Assembly: GCA_004154925.1 (NCBI GenBank)
Contig: QJNS01000042.1
Location: 186,001 to 250,000 of the forward strand
Direction: 5' to 3'
DNA length: 64,000 nt
Source of the DNA: Monosporascus cannonballus
Lineage: Eukaryota > Ascomycota > Sordariomycetes > Xylariales
The translations under genes were made by a program, and so were the position numbers. Positions 39,684-52,441 of the stretch are shown piece by piece; the stretch's first letter is position 1, and each line of letters opens with the position of its first letter. Below the pieces are notes generated by a model that searched no databases, had not been told where the DNA came from, and saw only the letters and a program-made list of their open reading frames with translations.

Positions 39684-40041
39684 TGTTACGACCCGACAAG
39701 CTCCGGTCTTAAGAAACGGTCAGGCAGGGAGCACACGGACCACCTCCCGGGTCACGTGACGGTAATCACTGCCAAGCCAGTGATCATTAATGATCAAAGG
39801 TGATCCTAAGTGATCGTAATCATTATTAACGGCATAATTACGAATAATTAAGCCAAAAAAAATATATACGTTTATTAATTTTATAATTTAAATAACTTTA
39901 ACTTATAATATAATATCGTTATCCAAGATACTTTTGGTATTACGCAATATAATATGTTATTATATTTATTATTCAAATTTTTACGATATTCCTATTAATA
40001 TAAATCCGTTATCTTAAGGTTTAATAATTAATTAAACCGTT
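39684..40041 (+). repeat. 5' LTR, family A, U3 type c, lightly mutated U3
   Basis: 358 bp beginning TGTTACGACCCGAC. The first about 150 bp keep normal GC content, including TCACGTGACGGTAATCAC and several TGATC words; the core after about 39840 is heavily RIP-mutated. Confidence 0.85.
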
Positions 40042-41801
40042 TAATTCGTTATACGTTATAAATTTTTATTTAATAATATTATTAGATTTTTAACAATATT
40101 TAATATTATTAAAATCTTAATTAACGCTTAAAAAACCCTGATTTAACAGTTTTAAGTTCGAATTCGGAAGCTGGAAAAAAAAGTTTGATAATTTAAGGTT
40201 ACGTTATTTACTTAAATTGTTTTTGCCCGCATAAAGCCCAAACAGCCGGAAGCTTACAATACAAAAAGTAATATTTAAATCTTTTTAATTTAGGTACGAA
40301 TTTACCTTTATTTTCTGGATTTTAGAAATCCAGCAGATATAATTTTAATAATAAAAGCATATTTAATAAAAAATGCGGTTAATTAATTTAAGCCCATTAT
40401 AAAAAACCTTTTAAAAATAAAAAAATTAAATAAAAAAAAGTTATTAAGGAAATTTTTTTAGTTTATATTAATTTCGAAAATAATATACGCGATAATTTCG
40501 ATAATCCAGATAAAAAGTTATTTACGGCTTAGTAATTTTTGTAATTCCGATAAAAGGGATCCGTAATTAAATATGCCGTAATTTTTAAAAGTTTTGCAAT
40601 TAAAACCGGATGAGAAAATAATAAGGCTAATGCCCTTATTACTATATTTTGTAAAGGGTTAAAAATTAATATAAAAAATAAAATTATTCGGATTACATTA
40701 TTAATTATTTTAAAACGGTATATTCCAAAAATATTTAGAATTAATAATTAACAATGTAAAAAACGATAAGAGAAAAAAAGATAATATGTTTTATATTTGG
40801 GATATAATAAGTTTAATTAAGGGAAAAAACGAAATGCATCCTTTATTTCTTACGGAACGGCGCCAGGACCTATAGAACTCGGCTTTATCTACCGATAAAA
40901 TTAAAGCCAGATTAAGTGCTTTAATTATGGCAAAATGGGATATAAAATTTATAAATGCAAAAAGCCTAAAAGGTTACAATAAAGAACTTGGACCCCTTTA
41001 CCGGAAAAATAATCTAGAAATAATTAAGGAAATAATAGCAAAATTACTAATATAATTAAGGCCAAATATATATTATGCTTACGACCAAAAGTTTAATAAA
41101 GATTATTACGATAAAAAATCCGAAAAAAAATGCAAAAAACCAAAAAGTTAATTTAATAAATATTACGAATATAATAAGAAATATTATAAGGATAATTGCG
41201 CGAATACCAGAATTAGACGAAAAAAATCTGTCCTGGAATTTTTAATCGATATGGCAAAATGTATGCTATATATTGTCGACGACGGAAATATCTTAATTAC
41301 GAAAAATAAATGCATTATATTTATAGACAAATTACCCGTATGTATTATAAGGGATTCGATTTTTTAAACCGTAACGGAAATAATAAGGACGATAAATAAT
41401 AATATCGATAATTTCGAATTATCCCCCCAGGAAACGTCCAGTAATTAGCCGAAATAAAGAGCTGGCCCGAAAAAGAGTAATGTCCGTAAAAAAACCCTTT
41501 TTATTATTATGGATAGTATAATTATTAAACGGAAAAGGAGTTAATCCAGTATACGGTAAAAAAATATTATTAGAAAGTTATTAGGAATTTTTATTTTCAT
41601 TGGCATTTATTGCGGATTCCCCAAAAACAAGGTTATTAAGGAAGAATTACGTTAATTTATAGAAAATCTTTAAAACGATAATTAAAACGACGTATAATAA
41701 AATATAATTATCAACATAAAAGAATAATTTACTTAATAAGGAAAAACATTACAGCAAAATTAAGAATAATTAATACAGTTTAAAGGAATAATACGCCGGT
41801 A
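39684..41801 (+). mobile_element. Family A chromovirus, plus strand, 5' end only
   Basis: A 5' LTR (39684-40041, U3 type c) followed by about 1.76 kb of gag-side internal sequence matching 59.0-60.7 kb and 25.9-27.8 kb. It is cut at 41801 within CGCCGGTA by the minus element. The continuation is not found to the right of that element in this window. Confidence 0.78.
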
Positions 41802-42192
41802 TGACGGCTAGGCGGTTTAACCAACTATTAAACCTTAAGTCGACGGGTTTATGTTGGCAGGAGTATCGTGGAAATCTGAGTAATAAATAACTTAGTTTCA
41901 TCTTTTAATACTAAGGGCGCAGAAATATATTGCAAACGATTAGTATTAATAAATATTGCAAGTTAAAGTTATTTAAATTATGGAAGTAATAAGCGTATAT
42001 ATCCTGATTTCTTTAGTATTGCTTATCTTTGTTCAGTAAAGTTTTGCTAAGCAGTTGCTTAGTACTGTTTAGTTATGCTTAGTCGTACTTAGTTAAGACC
42101 CGCTAAGCACTAATTACGTGACCCTGAATTAGCGTAACCTTATGCTTTTGGCTGGACCGCTTTCGTAGGCCCAGCTAGCTTGGGTTGTAATA
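41802..42192 (-). repeat. 3' LTR, family A, U3 type a, best-preserved copy
   Basis: 391 bp, TGACGGCTAGGCGG to TTGTAATA, followed by CGATCCCCCC (complement of GGGGGGATCG, probably the least mutated polypurine tract in the window). The U3 has TGCTTAG repeats and ATTACGTGACCCTGAAT. Confidence 0.88.
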
Positions 42193-42809
42193 CGATCCCC
42201 CCTTTCCCCAAATTTTGCCCTTAAGATTTTTTTTTGGTAAGCCTTTTTTTTTTTAAGATATCGGCCTGCGTTATTAAAAACCGTCATTAGATTCCTTCGT
42301 CTCTTACGCGACGTCAAAATCTGTTTCTTATTTTTGACGATTTCAGTTTTGAAGTTATGCCGTATTCCTTATGTTTTTCGAAAGGCTAAAAATGTGAAAT
42401 AATGAAGAACGTTTCTAAATATAAGGCATATGTTAAACGTAGCTATCCTTACGATAATAACGGTATTCCTTTATCCTTTTTAAAGAATATTCGTATCGAA
42501 AATTAATATTTAAAATATCAGGAAGTATTTGCGGAAAAGCGTTTTCTAAAATGGCAAAAAACGTTATTAACAAAAAATAAATAAGGCCATTACGCAATTA
42601 ATCCGTTTTCGAAAATTAAAAACGTTTTTTCGTTCGAAAAGGGTTAAAATAGTACAGTAAGAATTGCAATCGCTGGAAAAGCTGGAGGAATGGGAACGTT
42701 AGGATCAAAACAATTAGAGGTTGCCATTACGGCTGTTACGTTAACGCATATTACGGCCGATTGGCCTAATATTCCGGCTACCGACTGGTTAGCTATTAAT
42801 TAGGACGCG

Positions 42810-45110
42810 CTCGTCGTTGCTGGTAAAAGTTCTTTAACAGACGCTAGGCGCCAATAAGATTCTTGGCGGGTTCCTAGGTGGTTTCGGAATCCGGGTACTT
42901 TTTCCACTTAATTAGGTATTAGGTAAATCCGTTTTGCTTACGCATATCGAATACTTTTTTATTTCGTATATTTATTTGTTTTTTAGGTTTACGTAATTAT
43001 ATACGGTATATATTTTAATTATATTTATTATTAACTTAAATAAAGAAATAAAGAATTTAAATAAAATTTAATTTTTATATAGGTTTTAATTAATAATTAT
43101 TGTTTATAATTTTTTAGCGATTTTATATAAACCGATATATTTAAAATAAAGTTTTTTATTAAATCGTTTTATTTAAATATTTTTCATAACCAAAAAAATT
43201 ATTTCTTTTTTTTCGAGAATTAATTCTTATAATCTTTTTTAATTATAATATTTATTTATTTAATTTCGTACAAATTTTAATTTTATTTTTATTTTTCATT
43301 GTAATTATTGTAATTATTTTAATATAACAATTATTTTAATATTAATGAAATTATTATGATATATTGTTTTATAAATTTTTAAAATAAAATTAGTATTTAT
43401 ATTTTAAATATTATTTTAATACTTTTATAATAATTAATATTATAAATTAATTATACACATTATTATTTTTTAACCTACTTATTTTATTCGTAATTAATAT
43501 AATATCGTAAATAAATTTTTAAAACTTAATTTACTTATTTTATTAATTTATTTATTTAAAATTTCAATAAATTAAACAATTTATAATTTAAATTAATATA
43601 TTTTGTTAAATCTTGCTAAAATTTAAACGAAAATATTTATTTTTAATTTAATATAATTTTTATTAATAATTTATATATATTAAAAATATGGTTAAAAAAT
43701 ATATATTAATTATTTAACGTCACTATTTTTATAATATAATAAGAAATAAAAAAACTTTATAAATCGATTAATAATTACAAAAATATTATCGTATTTTATT
43801 TCTGTAATTGAATTTTTTAATGTAAAGAATTTAATAATAAAATCGAATATAATTATATATTATAATTATTTTGTAATTAATAATAATCGCAATTTTCAAT
43901 AAGGTTTATATTATTAAATTTTTATTTTGGCGTAAATATTATATTGCTATATAACTTTTTGTATTATTAATTTTAGTTTAAAAAAATATATATATTTAAA
44001 TTATTTTTTGGTTTTGTAAATCCTTAAATATCAGTATAATTAATATTTATATATTTTTCGTACTAAATCCTCTTAAATTTTTTTAAAAATATTTATATTT
44101 TATTTGTTTTTTATTTTTCTAAAAAATTATTATTATATTATTAATTCTTTTAGTATATTTCGTAAGATATTACCCGAATTATCGCAATTTATTATAAGCG
44201 TAAAATTCTTTTTAAAAAATATCGAAAATTATATAATTAATTTTAATTAATTTTTTAAAAAAATTTGATTATTTACTTAACATATTTATTTTACCGTTTT
44301 TTATTTTTTTTATATATAATAACGAAATCAAAATTCGCCAATTTGTCCGCGCATTTTAATTATTATTTTATAAGTTTTTCGATCGTAATAAATTAAATAA
44401 AATTTTAATAATTTATATAGATTTTAATTTAGTACAAGTATCTATTTAAAAAATATTTAAATTTTCGAAATCCCATAATAATAATTATAAATGTTTTATT
44501 TAAAATATTATAATTAAATTTAGTTTTTTTTAATTTGTACGAAAAAAATATAATAAAATATAATTTGTTTTAATTATCTCGTTATCCGATAATTATATTT
44601 AATACGTAATCCGAAATATTGGTTTTTAATTTAACTGGGCGGTTTAAATTGTATATAATTAATATTAATTTAATAATTATCGTATTTTTAATATCTCGAA
44701 ATATGTTTTCTATATCTAATATTTATTTAGATTTTTCTTTCGTAAAATTTATTAAGGATATAATTATTTTATTACAATTTCGAACGAATTTCGTATAATA
44801 ATTGGCGAATCCGGAAAATACTTATACCTTTTTAATTATCGTTAATATTTATTATTTTATAATTATAATATTTTAAGGTATATTTTAATATATTTTGAAG
44901 TAATAATATATTTTTAATATTTTAATTTTTATATATGGAATTAAATATTTTTACCTTTATGAATAATTTTACGTTTTATAAACTTTAAAAAACTTTATAA
45001 ACGTATTTTGTATATATATTTTCTTTTTCCGAAAAAATGAAAATATTATCGAAATAATAAATAATAAAAATATTAAGATATTTTAATAATATATAATTTA
45101 TTATTCGTTA
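42810..45110 (-). pseudogene. Pol relic (chromodomain to RT) of minus family A element
   Basis: On the complement 42825-42970 gives a chromodomain: KVFDMRKQNGFT, then YLIKWKKYPDSETT, then EPAKNLIGA, with stops at the positions of Gln and Trp. At 45039-45059 the reverse-transcriptase motif reads YFDNIF, keeping one catalytic Asp. Less-mutated pieces near 42.65-42.80 kb have GC-richer codons. The ORF at 42129-42317 spans the LTR boundary and is not a gene. Confidence 0.78.
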
Positions 45111-48092
45111 AAAAGTTATTAATATATTTATAAGTTCTATTAATATAATCAAATATTTAAATAATCCGTATATCGTTTTAAAAACTATTTTTAATTCGTA
45201 TTTTTTTTAATTTGAATAAAGTCATTTTTATTTTTAAAATTAAATATTATAAATTATTTGGTTCCGTAAAATTAATCTTTTATTTCCGTAATTAAAAATA
45301 ATAATATTTAATATTTAATAATATTATTATTTAATTATTAATAATTAACTATAAATCGTTACTTTCCGTTTTTTTAAGTACGAAAAAAATAAAATATCTT
45401 ATTAATAATTTCGAAAACCAAATTTATTCTTTTTATAATTAATTTTTTAAATATTTTTTAAAAATGTATAATTCACTTTTATTAAGCTTATAAATAAGGT
45501 AAAATTCTATTAAAAATCCTTTTTTAAAAATAATTTAACAATTTTTTCGTTATATTTTAATAATTTCGTATTAAATTCGTTTCTGAAAAATCTTTCAGAT
45601 TTATAATATTATAATAATATATTAATTAGATTTTTTAATTGATTAAATTATTATTCTTATTATTTCAAATTATTATTTAATTGCTGTAACTTCGTTTTAA
45701 TAATAATAACGATACGTCGTATTTTTTAATACTTATTGTTTTTATATTTTATTTTTTAAATAATAAGGTATTTATCGTTTTTTTATGTTTACATTTATCG
45801 TTATTATCGATTAAATATTAAAATTGTTTTTTTGTTTATTAATAAAAAACAAAACGAACTTTATTTAATTAATTCCGCCATTATTTAAAATTTGATAATA
45901 ATATATTTATCGTAAACCTAAAATTATATCATAATTTCCAAATAAAACAATATCGAAATTAACAGTTTAATATTACTTTTTAACGAAAATCTTGACATAA
46001 TTAATTTTACGTATAATTTTTCCGTTATCGTAAATAAATTCCTAATTTTAGGCATTCGTCGTTATATAAAATTCTAATTTATATTTTTATATCAATTTAT
46101 ATTTATTAATTATATTTGGCATAATATATTTTCGGCCTAAAACTCCGTAATTTATTATTATAATATACCAATACGTTTTAATTCATATATTTAAAGTAAT
46201 AAAGTTATTAATACTTTTTTATTATTACGTTTAAAACCTTTTTTAAAAATTCTTTTTAATATCTTTATGTTTCGTTATTTTGTAATGTTTTTATAAATAA
46301 CTTTTTTCTTTTAATTCCTATTTTAAATTAATAAACTTTAATTATATTCTTTTCGTTTAATACGTTTAATTACTATATTTATTGTTATTATCGGCATATT
46401 ATTTCTTTATACCATATTAATTAAATGTAAATTCTTTATAATTTCTTTTTTTATTAAATAAATTATTTTTTTATATTTACGATTATATCGTATTATACCT
46501 CGTATTAATTATCGTTTTAAAAACCTTTAATAAATTAACGTATTTTTTTAATAACTTCTTTTCTTTAAAAGTTTATAATAAATATTAACTAAAAATAAAA
46601 ATCCGTAATAATATTTTAATAATATTCTTTAATCGTACGTTAAATTAAATTTCTTTTCGTTTAATAATTATATTATTTATAATAACAAAAAGGGTTTTCT
46701 TATAAATATTACTTTGTTTCGGGCCAACTTTTTATTTCGGCTAATTGCTAAATATTTTCTAAGGTTATAATTCGAAAATATCAGTATTATTACTTATTAT
46801 TTATATTATTTCCGGTACGGTTTGAAAAATCGAATCCTTTATAATATATACGGATAATTCGTTTATAAATATATTGTTTTTATTTTTCGTAATCGGGATA
46901 TTTTTGTTATCGAAAATATATAATATATGTTTTGCCGTATTAATTAGCAATTTTAGGATAAATTTTTTTATTTAATTCTAATATTTACGTAATTATCTTT
47001 ATAATATTTTTTGTAATATTCGCAATATTTATTAAGTTAATTTTCTGTTTTTTTATGTTTTCCGTTAAACTTTTTATCATAATAATCCTTATCGGACTTT
47101 TTGTCGTAATCCTAATATATATTTAGCTTAAATTATGTTAATAATTTAGCAATTAGTTTTTTAATTATTTTTCAATTATTTTTCGGTATATGCATCCAAT
47201 TACCTTATTATCGCTTTTTGGGTTTTTTATATTTATAAGCTTTATATTTTATTTTATTATAATTAAAATATTTAATTTAGTTCCAATTTTATTTATAAGT
47301 AACGACAAATTCGATAAATTCTAATAATATTCCGTAAAAAATAAAAAATACGTTTCGTTTTCTCCCTTGTTTAAATTTATTATATCCCGAAGGTAAAACA
47401 TATTAGTGTTTTGATTATTTTTTAAATTATTAATTATTAATTTTATTTATTTTTATAATATACCGGTTTAAGGTAATTAATTATTTAATCGGAATAATCT
47501 TATTTTTTAATTTATTTTTTACTTTTTTATAAAATATATCGATACAAATATTACTTTTATTATTTTCTTATTTTGCATTAGTTATAAAATTTTTAGAAAT
47601 TACGGGGTATTTAAATATAAATTTTGTTTTGTCGAAATTATTAAAATTATTAAGCCGTAAATCATTTTTAATCTGGATTACCGAAATTATTGCGTATTTT
47701 ATTTCCGTATTTAATATAAAATAAAAAAAAATCCTATAAATAAAGTTTTTCTATCCGTTTTTTTAATTTCCAGAAAGTTTTTTATAATATATTTAAATTA
47801 ATTAATTGCATTTTTTATTAAATATATTTTTACTGTTAAAATTATATCCGCTAAGTAATTAAAATTTAAAAATTTACTTTTTTTATTGTAAGGTTCAAAT
47901 TCTTTTGGCGTTATACGGATAAAAAAAATTAAGCAAATAACGTAACCCTAAGTTATCGAACTTTTTTTTCTAATTCCCAAATTTAAGCTTAAAGTTTTTA
48001 AATAAGGGTTTTCTAAATATTAATCGATATTTTAATAATATTAAATATTATTCAGAATTTAACGATATTACTAAATAAAAAGTTATAATATA

Positions 48093-48456
48093 TAACGGCT
48101 TAACGGTTTAATTAATTATTAAACCCTAAGTTAATAGGTTTATATTAATAAAAGTATTATAAAAAATTAAGTAATAAATAATATAATTATATTTTTTAAT
48201 ATTAAAAGCGCAAAAATATATTATAAACGATTAATATTAATAAATATTACAAATTAAAATTATTTAAAATTATGGAAATAATAAACGTATATATCCTTAT
48301 TTTGTTTTACTAACTTATTACCAATAAGTTAATAATCCGGCTCACTGGCTTACCACCAGTAAGTTAATGATCCGTCACGTAATTTGCCCCACCGCGCACT
48401 TGTGGTTGGGTCGTGGCAGACCGTTTCTGGAGACCGTGGCCCGTTGGGTCATGATA
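48093..48456 (-). repeat. 5' LTR, family A, U3 type b, at the edge of the gene island
   Basis: From TAACGGCT to about GGGTCATGATA. The core (48093-48290) is RIP-saturated; the outer U3 (about 48300-48456) is almost unmutated and contains GTCACGTAATTTGCCCC plus GGCCCGTTGGGTCATGA, matching the start of the LTR at 25545 on the other strand. The exact outer end is uncertain by a few bases. Confidence 0.78.
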
Positions 48457-48468
48457 ATCCAAGATTTG

Positions 48469-48785
48469 TGTGAGAATACAGCCCTTATGACGATGGGGCT
48501 GGTAGTCGACCAGCCACCGATCAGCCACAGATCAGCCACCGACCCTTTTACTAGTATAAATCCATCATCTGGCAGCTAGTGAGAAAGGCCAGATAGAAGT
48601 AACCTAATACACTCACTTCTTGGAATACGCTTTGCGGCTGGTCGGAGATCACCTCACCCAAGCTCACAGCTGTCCATTATTTTACAATTTGCAGGATTCG
48701 CTAACGATCCTTGGGATTACGTGACTTAAAGTGTTCCCATTCCTCTTGACCCTTTCTGGTTGTGCCAAGCAGTTGCGTCATAACA
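48469..48785 (-). repeat. Possible solo LTR of a related element, not RIP-mutated
   Basis: On the minus strand it starts TGTTATGACGCAAC at 48785, like the family A start TGTTATGACC, and ends TATTCTCACA at 48469. It contains TCACGTAATCC about 65 bp from the start, where family A U3s have their conserved site. It lacks the family A core, and no clean target duplication is visible. The far end carries a short tandem CAGCCACCGAT repeat near 48.52 kb. An alternative is unique intergenic DNA that resembles an LTR start by chance. Confidence 0.4.
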
Positions 48786-49598
48786 CAGCGCGCTTATATA
48801 GAAAGTTTCCTAATTATAACTCTTTAAAGCTTAATTCTAGTCAGATAATTATCACTTTTTATATTCTGTGCAACTTTTTCTCGCGATCAGCCTAACTGTG
48901 ACAATTTATATATATTTTCGCTGTATATTATTAAGGTAATGTATTGGATGGAGTGCCATGTTCAGCTTTCCAATAACGCCCATTACCGTTTATACCTAAA
49001 TTCGGCTGCTTTTACTCTTTCAACAGCGTATTAACAGTCGACTTAGATTCTTGGTATTTAATGCTACTGCTGTCTCCGCGCCACTCCCATGTCTCAATTG
49101 TCGTTCGATTGCTGGATCGGCGAGGTAAGCAAAGCTGTTCAATATTCTGGGTCCTGAAGCCATTAACGTTAACTACGGACTCGGTACGTCAATGTCATTG
49201 ATGCCTTGGTGAGCTGACACGGAACATTCCTAGGCAGGTTGAGCATTTGAACTCCAGCACTTATTGTCAACCTTACGGTAAGTGTTACCGCTTCTTGCGA
49301 CGGTTAAGAGCCCTTTCGAAGGGATATGAGTCGCGGCTAATGAAGGTCCCATGTACTTATGACTCAAACTAGGCCTAGCTCAAACCCAAACTAGAAAGAA
49401 AGACAGGCTCATAAATCCTTCCGACGTGTACATCTCCATTGACATGGCTCATCTGGTTAATAGAGAGCCAACAACCGGCATCACAGACGAACGTCTGAAC
49501 GAGGGACCATTCTTTAGTATTACATAGCATTCGTGAGATCTAAAAAATGGACGGGAACATCACAAACTTAAGGCTACGAACCGAAAGAACTGGCTTCC
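48786..49598. other. Intergenic region, no gene seen
   Basis: About 0.8 kb of normal-composition sequence downstream of the acyltransferase gene. No ATG-initiated frame of plausible length, tRNA or repeat was recognised. Confidence 0.5.
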
Positions 49599-51047
49599 TT
49601 ATGCCCATAACCGTGTCCCCTCCTTTGCCATGGCCGGCGATCTTGAAGCGCATTGCTTTTCGAGCCACCTCGCAAAATCCGTGGACGGGATGTCTACGGC
49701 CCTCCAGAACACATCTGCCGCCCAGATGATGATTGGCAAGTACATCATAGTCGAGACTACAAAGCTGATACCGTACTTCCAGGAACCCTCGTTGCCGATT
49801 AGGCTCCAGGAGATACTGACGAGCCACGTGCCGATGGTGCGGTTGCCAAGTCCATGAACGAGATACAACGCGAAGCTGATGCGCCCTAAGTAGCGGGCGG
49901 GTCGTGTGAGGAAAAGGGCCTGCACACCCGGCAGGAAGGCTATGGGACCTACAATCAAAATCGCACCCATCGCTAACCAGAAGCGGCGACGGTAGGCCGT
50001 ATATGGCCAGACGTGCTTAGACCACATATAGCCCGGCGTCTTCGTGTTACCGTCCCGGGGGTATCCGGAGAGGAAGATGCCAAACAGCAGTGTTGCCAAT
50101 AGCAACATGTTGACAATCCTCCTCTTTGACGGGCTTTGAGGTTTCCGTTGGAGCATGACCTCCAGCTCCGCGAGGAGCATCCCGGCTATGAAGAGGGCGA
50201 TGTCCCAGCGCTTGTGGCCGAAGCAGTGGATCACCAGGAAGCTCTCCACAGTGAGACGGGCAGCAGCACAGGTGCGCGCCAGGCCCGCAACCAGCAGAAA
50301 GACAACCATGGAGCCCCGAAATTCGACAGCAATGGACCAAAGCTGCGGATTGTAGAATCCAAAGAAGTCAGCGTTCCAATCCCAGGGGTTAGACTCGAGG
50401 TCGAGGAATTCGAGGTAGGAGGTCAGTCCGTGCTCGAAGGGTTTTCCGTCGACCTTGTTTGGCACACTAATGATTCCCAGGTCGGCGCAGACGTATGTCA
50501 TCAGGCTGGACGCAAACGCCGGCAAGAAGAGCCTGAATGCACGCCGGAAAGTGATGGATGACAAGCCGGCCAGCAGCTCGGGGTACTCATGGCGGTGCAT
50601 GCGCTGGATGAAGCGGTGCGAGAGTACGAAGCCCGAGACGACGAAGAATACTGCTACCATGGCTGCCCCAGAGTAGATGAGCCGCACGAACGGTAGCAAC
50701 AACAACGAGGTCTTGTCCTTGTAGCCCCATCCAGAATTGACCGAGGGATAATGCACGTGGCTCCAGTGCAGAGAGAAGACGACCAGGGAAGCGGCACCTC
50801 GAATGCCGTCGAGGTATTCCGTCCTCGACTTGGCCGGCGAGGACTTTTCTGAAAATGAGGCGTCGGCGGACGATGGCTGCTTCCGCAAGAAGCTAGGACG
50901 AAGGAAGTATAGACATTGCCCGGCCATGACCCGAAGCGAGTGAGGTGTCCAGCGGAACGAGTCGAGTTTCGACATCCGCGGATGAGAGGGCGGCAGAGGT
51001 AGCAGAGAGTCCTCATCCTCTCTTTTGTTCGACAGGTTGAGATGCAT
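49599..51047 (-). CDS. Acyltransferase-3 family membrane O-acyltransferase
   Basis: Predicted integral-membrane enzyme that transfers an acyl group to a sugar or lipid hydroxyl (family knowledge; substrate unknown). The ATG at 51047 gives 482 residues; the open frame extends 28 codons further upstream, but only from a TTG. A second ATG at 50975 has a poorer context (C at -3, against G at 51047). Residues 80-84 are DGIRG followed by HWSH, the family's N-terminal motif with the likely active-site His. Further hydrophobic segments include AAMVAVFFVVSGFVLSH and LFIAGMLLAELE. LWSIAVEFRGS (236-246) and RYLGRISFALYLVHG (385-399) are the conserved mid and C-terminal signatures. The length is normal and the frame is uninterrupted with no intron needed. 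Codon use is GC-rich, unlike the surroundings. It is divergent from the Stealth gene 1.4 kb away. Assignment to the family is firm; function is inferred. Confidence 0.88.
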   Translation of the reverse strand: MHLNLSNKREDEDSLLPLPPSHPRMSKLDSFRWTPHSLRVMAGQCLYFLRPSFLRKQPSSADASFSEKSSPAKSRTEYLDGIRGAASLVVFSLHWSHVHYPSVNSGWGYKDKTSLLLLPFVRLIYSGAAMVAVFFVVSGFVLSHRFIQRMHRHEYPELLAGLSSITFRRAFRLFLPAFASSLMTYVCADLGIISVPNKVDGKPFEHGLTSYLEFLDLESNPWDWNADFFGFYNPQLWSIAVEFRGSMVVFLLVAGLARTCAAARLTVESFLVIHCFGHKRWDIALFIAGMLLAELEVMLQRKPQSPSKRRIVNMLLLATLLFGIFLSGYPRDGNTKTPGYMWSKHVWPYTAYRRRFWLAMGAILIVGPIAFLPGVQALFLTRPARYLGRISFALYLVHGLGNRTIGTWLVSISWSLIGNEGSWKYGISFVVSTMMYLPIIIWAADVFWRAVDIPSTDFARWLEKQCASRSPAMAKEGTRLWA

Positions 51048-52441
51048 CACTCCTCGTCTGGGAGGCTCCTGGGGCCTATCCTTTGACCCACGATGGTTGA
51101 TATGGTGTAGGTTTGTGTGAAGAAGCAGCAAAACAGTCGCATATGTTACCGAGCTATCTCATACTTGCGGGAATAAACTATGAACTAGATAGGAATAGGA
51201 CAAAGAGCCCAAAGCGATCGTGCGCACGGTCGCTTGATTAGCGGAAAACGAAGATCATGGCCAAATTAGCTACTAGCTGGTGCTCACCCATTCACTTATG
51301 ATTGGGATGGGCACGATACCACGCCTTGGCTTGATGACATGGAAAGGATGGCATGCCCAAGTGGTTTACATGCCAGGTCCGTCGTTAAAATAACATCCCC
51401 ACTTCTTGGAGTCGGCCAGTCTGCATTTACCTCAATGACCAAGTGCACCGCAACCATGTTGATCCTCAACCGGATTTCGATCATTCCTGCTTGGATGATA
51501 CAGTGAACTACCCTGCCAGTCAGCAGCGACGCGGAATCATAATTGTCGTATGGTGTCTCGTCATTTGTGGCGGTAGGTAACTTGACAATACGAGCGGAGG
51601 CTGTCACGCCGCTGGTATATATCGATCAGGGGCCCGACGAAGTTTTTAAGACCTGCCAAGAATCCAGCCGCAGGGTAGCAAGGGCGAGATGAGACTTGAT
51701 TGGACGGCCGCCCTCCGCCTCAGGGTGCAAGATACACTTAGGTCTCCAGCAGTGATGGATTAGGTAAGGCTCGATTTGCCAAACGTCATGAAGGAGGTTG
51801 CGATCCTCCTCTCCCAATATTGACATAAGATCTGTCTAATGAGATAGGTAGCCGGTATGTTGGGGTGGCGGGGAGCCGGGGGGCACGGCAGTTATGTCAG
51901 GGCAGTGTCTGCACTAGGCCTTGGGAGAAGGTTCGTCGCGTGCCCTTCATCTGGCAAGGTTGCAATTCCTTTTGCCAATAGATCATTCCATCTATGCCCA
52001 GTCGTGTGCAAGCCGCCCGGATATCGAGACTTAGCCGCATGTAAGATATTTCGAGACGAATCAGTCGACGCCGCAGGTATCGGCGATCGCTTGGGGGCCA
52101 CCCAACTAGGTGCCGTCGTCAGGACAGAGCAAGTGATCGCGCGGCACTTTGAATTCTCGTTTTAAGGGTCTTTAAGACACAGAAGCCTGCTGCAGCCCCC
52201 CTTCCTTCCTCTTCAAGGGCGCGACTAGTCCCGGCCATATTCGTGGTTGTGGATGCCACAATACGTGCTGGAAGATCTTGTCATCCCCTGATGTCAACTA
52301 TATGGTATCCGATCGCACAATACCTCTTGGACGATAAGTCAAGGTTTGAGCGGTCATTTCGGGCTCTTGGAGCAGATCAATAGTCTATCAAATCTCACTT
52401 ATCCGGCGGCCGACCTACCACATTGCTTTCTTCGAACCACG
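51048..52441. promoter_or_regulatory. Divergent intergenic region of the acyltransferase and Stealth genes
   Basis: 1394 bp between the two start codons, which must hold both promoters and 5' UTRs. No convincing TATA box or binding-site cluster was seen. Open frames inside it lack an ATG (51296-51607) or any recognisable feature (51857-52165, 102 codons, ATG present; could be a leader ORF or chance). Confidence 0.5.

Larger units (their letters stand above)
41802..48456 (-). mobile_element. Full-length family A chromovirus with unlike LTRs, minus strand
   Basis: 6655 bp. The internal region is continuous and full length (about 5.9 kb), with the chromodomain on the complement at about 42.83-42.97 kb and the RT motif at 45045-45056. 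However, the 3' LTR (41802-42192) has U3 type a and the 5' LTR (48093-48456) has U3 type b. An element fresh from reverse transcription should have identical LTRs. The copy is therefore probably a recombinant of two elements, or two elements joined within the internal region. Confidence 0.78.

Noticed and set aside
42129..42317. Basic minus-strand ORF
   Set aside because: Straddles the LTR and polypurine-tract boundary of a retrotransposon, so it cannot be a conserved gene.
1..48000. Mitochondrial origin for the AT-rich DNA
   Set aside because: CpG retention with CpA/TpG loss, LTR structure and Gypsy pol relics indicate nuclear RIP-mutated repeats; no mitochondrial gene was seen.
49540..50676. 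Several ORFs overlapping the acyltransferase gene
   Set aside because: Other-frame shadows of a long, motif-bearing coding sequence.
51048..51131. N-terminal extension of the acyltransferase to 510 residues
   Set aside because: It would start at a TTG codon; nuclear genes start at ATG, and ATG 51047 has a good context.
51296..51607. 103-codon minus ORF in the divergent intergenic region
   Set aside because: No ATG start (GTG only), no domain, not continued in any neighbouring frame.
52346..52441. N-terminal extension of the Stealth protein to 713 residues
   Set aside because: It also relies on a TTG start; ATG 52442 directly precedes the basic/hydrophobic anchor and fits better.
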